Shown here one piece after another: positions 6,606-12,451 of a DNA stretch of 24,156 bases. Under the pieces are notes generated by a model. That model ran no database searches. It saw only the letters and a list, made by a program, of their open reading frames with translations, and was not told the DNA's origin. Positions within the stretch are counted from its first letter, which is position 1, and each line of letters opens with the position of its first letter. Source of the DNA: a virus; IMG/VR virus record IMGVR_UViG_3300006865_000029, positions 1 to 24,156 of that record. One strand, given 5' to 3'. The position numbers and the translations under genes are program-made.

Positions 6606-7741
6606 ATACAACATTTTTAGAGTTAGAAAAAGATTTATTTGATTTTATTGATACATCATTGTATATATTATTACGATGTCAAGGTAAAAATACTATAAAT
6701 TATGGACAAAATGCACATGAAACGGAATATGCAAAAAACCTTAAAAATAATTTTTCCTCACTAAATAAAAATAGAGGATATGGTTTAAAATATCCACATC
6801 ATACTGGAATTATCAATACTATATTAATTAATAATAGAGAACATAGGCAAACAAAGCCTACAAACGAAGATTTTATTAATTTTGAAAAAGATAATCTACA
6901 TGGGGTGTTTCATGGTTTAATGACTTCATTTGTTTCTTTCATTCTGTTTAAAGAAAATAATTTACAACTAACTAATATTCAACAAAATGAATATTATATT
7001 AACTACTTTTTATCGTGTGTTTTACATGATTTTGCAAAAAAATATCCAAACCACGACTCATATATTAGATACTATTTCCCCCACCTAGTCGAAGAAACAT
7101 ATAGTCATTCTACACCGGATGATAAAACTCTACATTCAAATTTAATTATTTCGGATAGATGGGAATTATTAAGATTCCCCGATTGGGGTCAATGGGTTGA
7201 TATGGAAAAGGTATTATTAAAAAATAATCAAAGACTTAATAATAAATTATTGTTTTTTTATAAAAATATTAGACCACTTATAAATCAGTTAATTAATATT
7301 TGCGACAAACCACTTATTTCTCATGGGACAGAAATCGGTGATAATATAAGTAAATGCAAATTCAAAAAGTTTCCGGAAATACATTGGGGTAATTTTGATG
7401 ATGTTAATGTTTTTAGCGCATTCGATACTTATTTTGAAGATATGCCGAATGGCTGGAAGTCTTCGAAAATAATAGGCGTGCGCCCAATTATGAATATGCC
7501 TAATACAACTAAAAATTCTCCTATTTTTAGAGATCATATATTGGTCACTAATAATAATGATGATGACATAAAGAATTGGCTGTTTTTTAATAAAAGAAAT
7601 ATTTTGAAAAACGAAAAACAGAGTAATATCGAAGTTTCATTCCATAACAATGGAATCTTTACTTTAAATTCGTCACTCATGATAAAGTTTCTTCAACTAA
7701 GAAGAATGATATATTCACGAATAATGGTACATTCAATATAA
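6602..7741 (+). CDS. Unknown protein with HD-like His/Asp pattern (379 aa)
   Basis: Not confidently recognised. A helical stretch has HGVFHGLMTSF (100-110), then CVLHDFAKKYPNHDSY (139-154), H161, H178 and SDRWELLRFPD (184-194). This resembles the H...HD...D metal-binding order of HD-superfamily phosphohydrolases, which cleave phosphoesters or phosphoanhydrides, but the fit is only visual. The protein is very rich in Asn, Lys and Ile, and its DNA is extremely AT-rich (8 G/C in 60 bases at 7201-7260). The start overlaps the preceding stop (ATGA), so it is translationally coupled to the four-domain enzyme. A role in nucleotide-sugar or glycan phosphate metabolism is a guess from position. Confidence 0.7.
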   Translation: MNTTFLELEKDLFDFIDTSLYILLRCQGKNTINYGQNAHETEYAKNLKNNFSSLNKNRGYGLKYPHHTGIINTILINNREHRQTKPTNEDFINFEKDNLHGVFHGLMTSFVSFILFKENNLQLTNIQQNEYYINYFLSCVLHDFAKKYPNHDSYIRYYFPHLVEETYSHSTPDDKTLHSNLIISDRWELLRFPDWGQWVDMEKVLLKNNQRLNNKLLFFYKNIRPLINQLINICDKPLISHGTEIGDNISKCKFKKFPEIHWGNFDDVNVFSAFDTYFEDMPNGWKSSKIIGVRPIMNMPNTTKNSPIFRDHILVTNNNDDDIKNWLFFNKRNILKNEKQSNIEVSFHNNGIFTLNSSLMIKFLQLRRMIYSRIMVHSI

Positions 7742-7753
7742 GGAAAATATTCT

Positions 7754-8347
7754 ATGAATATAATTCTATTTAATCATATTCCAAAAACGGGTGGTAGGGC
7801 AATTGCCCGACATCTAAGAAATAATCTTGATAAATTTCATGATACAGGAAATTACTCGGATATAGATTTTAAGAATACTCGCCACAATTTACAAAAAGAT
7901 AATAAAAGATTTGAATCCCCAAATAATTTTATATTTACTATACTTCGCCACCCATATGAGAGATATGTAAGCGCAATCAATCACTTACACACCTTTCCAA
8001 ATACGAAAAAGAATTTTATAGACGGACTACATGAAACCAAGAAGAATGTTGCATTGGATATGGATTTGATTATAAACTTACCAGATATTAGAAGAAACCA
8101 TCTTATATTTCGCGATCAGACTAAACATATAAGATTACTCAATCATGATTATATACATAGATATGACAAGCCACTTTCAGATATTGTTGTAAAGATTAAC
8201 GAAAGATATAACATGGACTTTCCTTTGGAAATAGATAAATTCAATGTCTCTAAACAGATATTCAAGGTTAGTGACTTAACAGAGGAACAAAAAAGTAAAA
8301 TTCATAAAATATATAAGACGGACTTTGAAATATATGACACCGTTTGA
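7754..8347 (+). CDS. PAPS-dependent sulfotransferase (197 aa)
   Basis: The N-terminal HIPKTGGRAI (8-17) is the 5'-phosphosulfate-binding loop of the membrane-type/carbohydrate sulfotransferase family (Sulfotransfer_2-like), with K11 contacting the phosphosulfate. FTILRHPYERYVSAINH (61-77) is the 3'-phosphate-binding motif, with R65 and S73 as the expected contacts. Such enzymes move sulfate from PAPS to a hydroxyl of a sugar. The protein is short for the family, which usually runs 250-350 residues, but both cofactor motifs are intact. No signal peptide or membrane anchor is present, so it would act in the cytoplasm on a lipid- or nucleotide-linked glycan or on a virion protein. An AAGGAA site lies 8 bases before the ATG. 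The APS kinase that would supply PAPS lies 1.4 kb downstream. Confidence 0.88.
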   Translation: MNIILFNHIPKTGGRAIARHLRNNLDKFHDTGNYSDIDFKNTRHNLQKDNKRFESPNNFIFTILRHPYERYVSAINHLHTFPNTKKNFIDGLHETKKNVALDMDLIINLPDIRRNHLIFRDQTKHIRLLNHDYIHRYDKPLSDIVVKINERYNMDFPLEIDKFNVSKQIFKVSDLTEEQKSKIHKIYKTDFEIYDTV

Positions 8348-8825
8348 AATAAATATTCGGAAGAAAAAAAATCCAGACGGTACACCGGGAAATTCAGGAG
8401 CCGGTCTTTTTTGTTTCTTACAAGGAATCTTAAAAAGATTTAATATTGCACATCACAAACGCGGCAGCGTCAAGGCTCATGTCGAGTTGGACAGCTTACT
8501 ATATAAAGCAGATGGAAGTAATATATGGGACATATTTTTTGTTAATCCTAAAGTTCCAGATGATGCTCCTACTAGATGGTATTCAAATACTACTGGAGCA
8601 ACTCAATTAATTAACTCAAACCGCCGAATGTATTCAGATACTTTAAATAAGTATTTTATAAAAAACAGTATTTTCAGTGGTCGTTTAAAAGATGAGGTTC
8701 GGCAACTTGGGATTGATAATAGAACCCTCGGCTTACATTATAGGGGAACTGACAAGTATAAAGAGTATTATGGGAGAAAGCATATTGACTATGATTTATT
8801 TTATCGGGAGTTAAATCGCAACTAG
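8334..8825 (+). CDS. Fucosyltransferase-like glycosyltransferase, N-terminal part
   Basis: GLHYRGTDK (133-141 counting from the ATG at 8334) matches the H-x-R-x-T-D GDP-fucose-binding motif of the GT23/NodZ and O-FucT group, and NPDGTPGNSGAGLFCFLQ (13-30) resembles the glycine-rich N-terminal loop. An upstream in-frame TTG at 8325 is possible, but the ATG at 8334 is preferred. Either start overlaps the sulfotransferase end. The reading frame ends at 8825 in the middle of the expected fold, and the missing C-terminal half continues in the -1 frame to 9136. Either a frameshift made this a broken gene, or a programmed -1 shift at GTTAAAT (8810-8816) yields a 267-residue protein. Confidence 0.75.
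   Translation: MTPFEINIRKKKNPDGTPGNSGAGLFCFLQGILKRFNIAHHKRGSVKAHVELDSLLYKADGSNIWDIFFVNPKVPDDAPTRWYSNTTGATQLINSNRRMYSDTLNKYFIKNSIFSGRLKDEVRQLGIDNRTLGLHYRGTDKYKEYYGRKHIDYDLFYRELNRN
8810..8816 (+). promoter_or_regulatory. Possible -1 ribosomal slippery heptamer
   Basis: In the upstream frame the bases read G TTA AAT, the X-XXY-YYZ phase of a slippery site. GUUAAAC, one base different, is the known slippery sequence of equine arteritis virus. A -1 slip here joins the two halves of the glycosyltransferase exactly. No strong stimulatory structure is obvious just downstream. Loss of one A from an AAAA run gives the same frame change. Confidence 0.35.
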
Positions 8826-9136
8826 GTAATTATAATAAGATATTTCTGGCAACCGATGAAGTAGATTTTGTTGAGTATATTGAAAAAGCCAATCTTGGAG
8901 TACCAATAATCAAACAAGATATTAAAAGAATTCGAAGAGGAACGGATATAGCTATTCATAAGAGCAAGAATTTTACTGAAGATGAAAAGTTATGGGGGGC
9001 AATGCTAGATTGCTATCTTTTAGCTGAATGTGGTAGTATAGTTCATACCAGATCGAATTTATCTTGTTTCAGTCTTTTGATTAATCCAAATACAGCAAAC
9101 ATTCATGTCACTTGGAATAAGGTAAATATATTATGA
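8816..9136 (+). CDS. Fucosyltransferase-like glycosyltransferase, C-terminal part in the -1 frame
   Basis: These 106 codons stay open from the frame-change point to a TGA that overlaps the next ATG (ATGA at 9133-9136). They begin SQLGNYNKIFLATDE, a natural continuation of the upstream FYREL, and end with LDCYLLAECGSIVHTRS followed by NLSCFSLLINP. That pattern is typical of the C-terminal half of the fucosyltransferase-like GT-B fold, where the Ser/Arg-rich loop binds the GDP part. No ATG with a ribosome site begins the segment. The first internal ATG, near 9001, would give only a fragment, so it is unlikely to be made as a separate protein. It is either the frameshifted C-terminus of the 8334 gene or the tail of a pseudogene. 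The retained overlap with the next gene suggests recent or no decay. Confidence 0.6.
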   Translation, partial: SQLGNYNKIFLATDEVDFVEYIEKANLGVPIIKQDIKRIRRGTDIAIHKSKNFTEDEKLWGAMLDCYLLAECGSIVHTRSNLSCFSLLINPNTANIHVTWNKVNIL

Positions 9137-9756
9137 TAAAATTTTTGAAAAACGAATGTAGTTTATATGTTATTAATCTTGATAAAGATGTTGACAGAAT
9201 GAAATTCATTGATTCTCAACTTAAAAAATATGATATACCATATACCAGAGTATCAGGATCATATCGCCCACATAGACCAGTATTAGGATGTACAGAAAGT
9301 CACATAAAAGCAATTAATCAGTCACTATCAAATGATAAACATGCCGTTATTATTGAAGATGATGCTTTTTTCACTGAAGAATTTGATAAACATAGTATCG
9401 AATACGAAGACGCTTTAAAGAAACTAAAATGGGATATGGTGTTTCTATATTATTCAGGGCATCGCCCGAAAAAAGGAATTGTGAGAGAAAATGATAATAA
9501 TAATCTGTGGTTGAGAGGAAATACTTTTGGCGCTCATTTTTTTATAATAAATACATGTTTTAAGAAACGAGTATTAAATAATATTACTAAAAAAAATAAA
9601 CCTGTTGATAATATATATGCCGGTATGGTGAAAACATGCAATATGTTTGTTACCAAGTCTAATCTAGTAACTCAGAATTGCTCGTTTATGTCAAATATAA
9701 TTAATAAATTCAGAAATGATGGAAGCCATAATGGCATTTATATAAAAAAATATTGA
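9133..9756 (+). CDS. GT25-family glycosyltransferase (207 aa)
   Basis: The pattern of glycosyltransferase family 25 (LPS/LOS biosynthesis, often galactosyltransferases) is present. LYVINLDKDVDRM (11-23) is the N-terminal strand and loop. LGCTESHIKAI (51-61) is the conserved G-C-x-x-S-H motif. AVIIEDDAFF (71-80) contains the acidic metal-binding cluster (E75, D76, D77). Bacterial members add sugars to LPS or glycoproteins, using a UDP-sugar and a divalent metal. The length is a little short of the usual 230-280 residues, and the C-terminal part is poorly conserved. It overlaps the preceding frame by 4 bases, with no clear ribosome site of its own, so translation probably depends on the upstream gene being read to 9136. 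Confidence 0.87.
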   Translation: MIKFLKNECSLYVINLDKDVDRMKFIDSQLKKYDIPYTRVSGSYRPHRPVLGCTESHIKAINQSLSNDKHAVIIEDDAFFTEEFDKHSIEYEDALKKLKWDMVFLYYSGHRPKKGIVRENDNNNLWLRGNTFGAHFFIINTCFKKRVLNNITKKNKPVDNIYAGMVKTCNMFVTKSNLVTQNCSFMSNIINKFRNDGSHNGIYIKKY

Positions 9757-9796
9757 TAACAAATCTTTCGACACCAAAATAAAAGGAGTTAATTAA

Positions 9797-10318
9797 ATGC
9801 CTATTAACATATGGATTATGGGTTTATCGGGATCGGGAAAAACCACTATTGCTAATTACATCAAAAAAAACTATCTCACGGAATACATGTTATTGGATGG
9901 TGATGAATTTAGAAATGGTATAAGTAAGGATCTTGGCTTTTCCCCAGGTGATAGAATGGAAAATATAAGAAGATGTGCCGAAATATGTTTGTTGGCAAAT
10001 CGCAGCGGGGTTTCTACCATATGCTCATTTATAACCCCATTAGATTCTCAGAGAAATATGTTGCGTGATATACTTGGCGACTCTTTATTACTTTGTTATC
10101 TAAAATGTTCCGTAGAAGAATGCATTCGCCGTGATGTTAAGGGGTTATATAAAAAGGCAATTAACGGGGAAATACAAAATTTTACCGGAATTGATTCTGT
10201 ATTTGATATACCAACTTCCGTGGATTTGACAATTGATACTGAAATTATGACAATTGACGAATCAATAAAGTGTATGTTGAAAGCATTCCCCAAAGAATTT
10301 AAAGATTACGGTATATGA
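9797..10318 (+). CDS. cysC: Adenylylsulfate (APS) kinase
   Basis: All CysC hallmarks are visible: the Walker A loop GLSGSGKT (9-16), LDGDEFRNGIS (33-43), the LGFSPGDRMENIRR segment (46-59), SFITPL (77-82), and KGLYKKAINGEIQNFTGID (115-133), the lid region that closes on APS. The enzyme phosphorylates APS with ATP to give PAPS, the universal sulfate donor. At 173 aa it is a stand-alone kinase without a fused ATP sulfurylase. AGGAG lies about 10 bases before the ATG. It is the last + strand gene of the island, and its obvious customer is the sulfotransferase at 7754. Phages are known to carry cysC as a metabolic gene for sulfur assimilation, but here a sulfation role is more economical. APS must come from host ATP sulfurylase or an enzyme outside the window. 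Confidence 0.95.
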   Translation: MPINIWIMGLSGSGKTTIANYIKKNYLTEYMLLDGDEFRNGISKDLGFSPGDRMENIRRCAEICLLANRSGVSTICSFITPLDSQRNMLRDILGDSLLLCYLKCSVEECIRRDVKGLYKKAINGEIQNFTGIDSVFDIPTSVDLTIDTEIMTIDESIKCMLKAFPKEFKDYGI

Positions 10319-10389
10319 TTTCACTTCATTGGTTCTAGAATTCGTGTCGTTCCGCTGAGTATGAGGTAAAGCGGGTTCACGGGACTGAT

Positions 10390-10410
10390 AAGCCATTTCG
10401 GGCTTCTTCC
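10390..10410. terminator. Weak bidirectional hairpin between convergent genes
   Basis: AAGCC (10390-10394) pairs with GGCTT (10401-10405) around a 6-base loop, with CTTCTTCC following on the + strand. It lies between the convergent APS kinase and methyltransferase genes, where termination is expected. A second small inverted repeat, CCGCT/AGCGG, lies about 35 bases to the left. The stem is short and the U tract imperfect. Confidence 0.3.
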
Positions 10411-10421
10411 CCATCGGCTCC

Positions 10422-10469
10422 CTAAGCAGCCAGAGCAAGGGACAGGATAGTAGCAGTCACATGTTTCAT
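10422..10469 (-). CDS. 15-codon ORF resembling a signal peptide
   Basis: On the minus strand AAGGA lies 7-8 bases before an ATG that opens MKHVTATILSLALAA and then stops with TAG. The peptide has a basic start, a hydrophobic core and an ALAA end, as a Sec signal peptide would. It follows the methyltransferase stop by 28 bases. It may be the surviving start of a truncated secreted-protein gene, or a very small membrane peptide, or chance. The remaining 10319-10497 sequence holds no other gene that I can see. Confidence 0.3.
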   Translation of the reverse strand: MKHVTATILSLALAA

Positions 10470-10497
10470 AAAGGGTTTCCTTCTTGGGTTACTCTAT

Positions 10498-11154
10498 TCA
10501 ATTTCTTTTACGATACACACACTCGTATACCTTTTTACCATTTCCCTGTCTAATAACATCGTGCGTTTTCTGTATCTCTTTATGAAACCACAATGCTATA
10601 TCTTTTATTTCCTCGTCAAATAAATGATACTCCATGGATATCTGCCACATACAGCGCATCAAGTCGATATTCAACATAATATACTTCTCACACCCCTCGC
10701 AGTCCATTTTCAGTATTCCACGCTCGCTCAAGTTTATTCCATACTCCTGAACGATGCCCTCCAGTGTCCGTGTGCAGCCATCCTTACACTCTCCAGGCGT
10801 CTCCAGAACTCTCCAGCTTCCAGGGTTTCTTTTATTCCCCTTTCCATGCGTCACCGCCGACTTCCCACTCGTAGAGCCAATAGGAGCAAGTATCGCCTCA
10901 AATCCATAGTGTATTGAGTTGACACACAAATGCTCGTAAGTATCTTTGTCACCCTCTATAGCCACTATAAGAGGGGCTACTCCAAACAACTCTCGGCACC
11001 TTGCGGAGAACACTCCGTAATTCGCCCCCACATCCAAAACCCAATACGGCATAGGAATGTTTTTTATTCGGTAAGCATCTCCGTTGACAATGTTGTTGTA
11101 GTTATGCTTTCTCTGCCATTCACTTGAACATGAAATCGAATCGTAGTACGACAT
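10498..11154 (-). CDS. FkbM-family methyltransferase (218 aa)
   Basis: WVLDVGANYGVFS (38-50) is the SAM-binding motif I, IEGD (66-69) the acidic motif II loop, and TLEGIVQEYGI (130-140) followed by GILKMDCEGCE (146-156) is the characteristic FkbM block. FkbM enzymes O-methylate sugars, polyketides and other small hydroxyl groups, and in polysaccharide clusters they usually methylate glycans. AGGGGG just before the ATG serves as ribosome site. It is the only convincing protein-coding gene of normal length on the minus strand, facing the island end-to-end, and its base composition is more balanced than the island's. It has nine Cys residues, including C-K-D-G-C at 123-127, which is unusual but not a clear metal site. 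Methylating the same glycan as the island enzymes is likely from context but not proven. Confidence 0.9.
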   Translation of the reverse strand: MSYYDSISCSSEWQRKHNYNNIVNGDAYRIKNIPMPYWVLDVGANYGVFSARCRELFGVAPLIVAIEGDKDTYEHLCVNSIHYGFEAILAPIGSTSGKSAVTHGKGNKRNPGSWRVLETPGECKDGCTRTLEGIVQEYGINLSERGILKMDCEGCEKYIMLNIDLMRCMWQISMEYHLFDEEIKDIALWFHKEIQKTHDVIRQGNGKKVYECVYRKRN

Positions 11155-11165
11155 GTTTCCCCCTA

Positions 11166-11193
11166 TTGCATTATTTAGATAACCGGCTATACT
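11166..11193 (+). promoter_or_regulatory. Sigma-70-like promoter for the 88-aa gene
   Basis: TTGCAT (11166-11171), a 16-base spacer and TATACT (11188-11193) precede the 11245 gene. The approximately 45-base leader contains GGGG-AAAGAAA-CCCC (11207-11221), a possible small hairpin, followed by an AAAGGAG ribosome site. Confidence 0.5.
11172..11179 (-). promoter_or_regulatory. Candidate T4-late-like promoter for the methyltransferase
   Basis: Read on the minus strand, TCTAAATA matches 7 of 8 bases of the T4 late octamer and lies 17 bases before the ATG at 11154. It overlaps the spacer of the divergent + strand promoter, so the two could compete. Confidence 0.35.
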
Positions 11194-11244
11194 TTACTTA
11201 TAACCAAGGGGAAAGAAACCCCGTATCTCAAAAGGAGAAAACAA

Positions 11245-11511
11245 ATGAGAGTGACTGCAACTGAATACTTTATCGTCCGTGACCGCGACTCGGGTGGGGA
11301 GTACCTTACCAACCGCAAGAGCCGCAGCAACGCCAACCAGCCTGCATATCGCTGGACCAAGGATCGCCGTAGCCTCGCCGTTCGCTTCGCCACCTATGAC
11401 GCCGCTCAGAAGGCAGCCCAGCGTTACGGCGGTGATCTTGTCCGCTGCACCAAGGTAGCTATCAAGTCCTCAAAGGGCTACAACAAGACAACCTTTCAGG
11501 AAGTTCTCTGA
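11245..11511 (+). CDS. Small basic protein of unknown function (88 aa)
   Basis: Not recognised. It is a compact, Arg/Lys-rich protein (RNRKSRSNA-type clusters and WTKDRRS) with a probable beta-strand start, YFIVRDRDSGGEYLT (8-22), and a helix around residues 50-62 (YDAAQKAAQRYGG). This could suit nucleic-acid binding. AAAGGAG precedes the ATG by about 8 bases. The gene is GC-rich and uses C-ending codons, unlike the AT-rich island on its left. It forms its own transcription unit between a sigma-70-like promoter and a strong terminator. That arrangement suggests strong, independently timed expression, perhaps early in infection. Confidence 0.75.
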   Translation: MRVTATEYFIVRDRDSGGEYLTNRKSRSNANQPAYRWTKDRRSLAVRFATYDAAQKAAQRYGGDLVRCTKVAIKSSKGYNKTTFQEVL

Positions 11512-11539
11512 GCTAACTGAAACGGCTTGAAGCCACAAG

Positions 11540-11578
11540 AACCCCGTATGCTTCGGCATGCGGGGTTTCTTCGTTTTT
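11540..11578 (+). terminator. Strong Rho-independent terminator with UUCG loop
   Basis: AACCCCGTATGC (11540-11551) pairs with GCATGCGGGGTT (11556-11567), giving 12 bp with one G-U pair, across a TTCG tetraloop. TCTTCGTTTTT follows. A shorter self-complementary stretch, GGCTTGAAGCC, lies just upstream at 11524-11534. Confidence 0.92.
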
Positions 11579-11604
11579 GATAAATACGGAAACAAGAGTA
11601 TAAT
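11577..11604 (+). promoter_or_regulatory. Overlapping sigma-70-like and T4-late-like promoters
   Basis: TTGATA (11577-11582), a 16-base spacer and TATAAT (11599-11604) form a good sigma-70 promoter whose transcript would begin near the ATG at 11612. GATAAATA (11579-11586), 7 of 8 to the T4 late octamer, overlaps the -35. The two could give leaderless and short-leader mRNAs at different times. Confidence 0.5.
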
Positions 11605-11611
11605 AATCCGT

Positions 11612-11905
11612 ATGATTCCATTACTAACTTTATTCTTTATGCTGCTCGGAGCATTAGCCCTCACGAAAATGTGGGATGACTCTGATATCTTCCGTCCAGT
11701 GAGAAATAAGATGGCGGATTATGTATGGCTGCGTAAGCCTTGGCTCTGCGCTAAGTGCATGTCGTTTTGGATGGGCATTGTTAGCGCACTTGTTATAGGC
11801 GATCCATTCCACCAGTTAGGAGTTGTTATAGGTGTGTCAACTGCTTTCTGCGGACTCGTCTCACATCTTATAACATGCCTTCTCATACAAAAAGAATTAT
11901 TCTAA
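11612..11905 (+). CDS. Small membrane protein, possibly DUF1360-like (97 aa)
   Basis: MIPLLTLFFMLLGALAL is an N-terminal membrane helix. A second hydrophobic segment surrounds SFWMGIVSALVIG (51-63), and a third covers 68-92. The sequence LCAKCMSFWMG (45-55) resembles the C-x2-C-x-x-F-W pattern of DUF1360-type small membrane proteins of phages and Bacillus, whose function is unknown. I chose the ATG at 11612 because the longer in-frame start at 11558 lies inside the terminator stem. The start follows a TATAAT box by 7 bases without a clear Shine-Dalgarno sequence. Ten bases separate it from the next gene, so it probably heads the transcript into the baseplate block. Confidence 0.75.
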   Translation: MIPLLTLFFMLLGALALTKMWDDSDIFRPVRNKMADYVWLRKPWLCAKCMSFWMGIVSALVIGDPFHQLGVVIGVSTAFCGLVSHLITCLLIQKELF

Positions 11906-11914
11906 GGAGAAATT

Positions 11915-12439
11915 ATGTCAGAAGAAGTACTCAATGTTCCACTTTTCCTTGAGAACATCAGAACAAACGATAAATACAGAGAAGAGTTTTTAGTAGTTGC
12001 GCCCGATATAAAAGCTGATGTGATATCGTTTCAAAATAATCCAAACTGCGGCTGCCGTCGAAAGATAGTGGACTATGTTGACAAGAATAGGGACGCTGCC
12101 GAAATAAAAGGATTCTTCGCCAACTGGAAGGCACAGATACCTAACCTGTTCATAAATGTAAGTCCCTCTGTTGGAAAGGCTGTCAAGACATCATCAAACG
12201 GAGTCATGACGGTCGAAGCGGTAAAAGAATCAGCACCCGCCACTCCAGCGCCTCAACCAGCTTCCGCTACTTCCGTCAAGGTGATGGCTGGGCATGTTGT
12301 TGAGATTCCAGCTTCACCAGAGGAATACAAGAATCTGCTTGCACATGGCTCGAAGGATAGATGGGTGTATCGTGGCTTGTCAATAATGGAAAAAAAGAAT
12401 GCTGCTGGACAGGATGTTTGGCTTGTATTCTTCTTCTAA
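11915..12439 (+). CDS. Unknown protein upstream of the baseplate spike (174 aa)
   Basis: No family is recognised with confidence. The N-terminal domain (1-100) contains FQNNPNCGCRRKIVDYV (39-55), with a CxC pair. A Pro/Ala-rich linker (106-118) leads to a small C-terminal domain that ends in a very hydrophobic WLVFFF. TAAGGAG lies 6 bases before the ATG, and the gp5-like gene starts 12 bases after the stop, so the two are co-transcribed. A baseplate or tail-assembly role is plausible from this position, but no T4 counterpart could be assigned. The end resembles an exposed tail that could insert into a partner protein. Confidence 0.75.
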   Translation: MSEEVLNVPLFLENIRTNDKYREEFLVVAPDIKADVISFQNNPNCGCRRKIVDYVDKNRDAAEIKGFFANWKAQIPNLFINVSPSVGKAVKTSSNGVMTVEAVKESAPATPAPQPASATSVKVMAGHVVEIPASPEEYKNLLAHGSKDRWVYRGLSIMEKKNAAGQDVWLVFFF

Positions 12440-12451
12440 TAGGAGAAATGG

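Noticed and set aside
9797-10318. APS kinase as part of sulfate assimilation only
   Set aside because: No PAPS reductase or ATP sulfurylase gene is visible nearby, whereas a sulfotransferase is. Assimilation is not excluded, but sulfation is the simpler reading.
10319-10421. Possible tRNA in the gap between the APS kinase and FkbM genes
   Set aside because: A GGTTCAC stretch recalls a T arm, but no flanking 5-bp stem, anticodon arm or acceptor stem can be paired. Only two small hairpins are visible.
11558-11611. Upstream start for the small membrane protein
   Set aside because: The ATG at 11558 sits in the terminator stem and the added residues break up the N-terminal membrane helix placement. 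The TATAAT box lies downstream of it.
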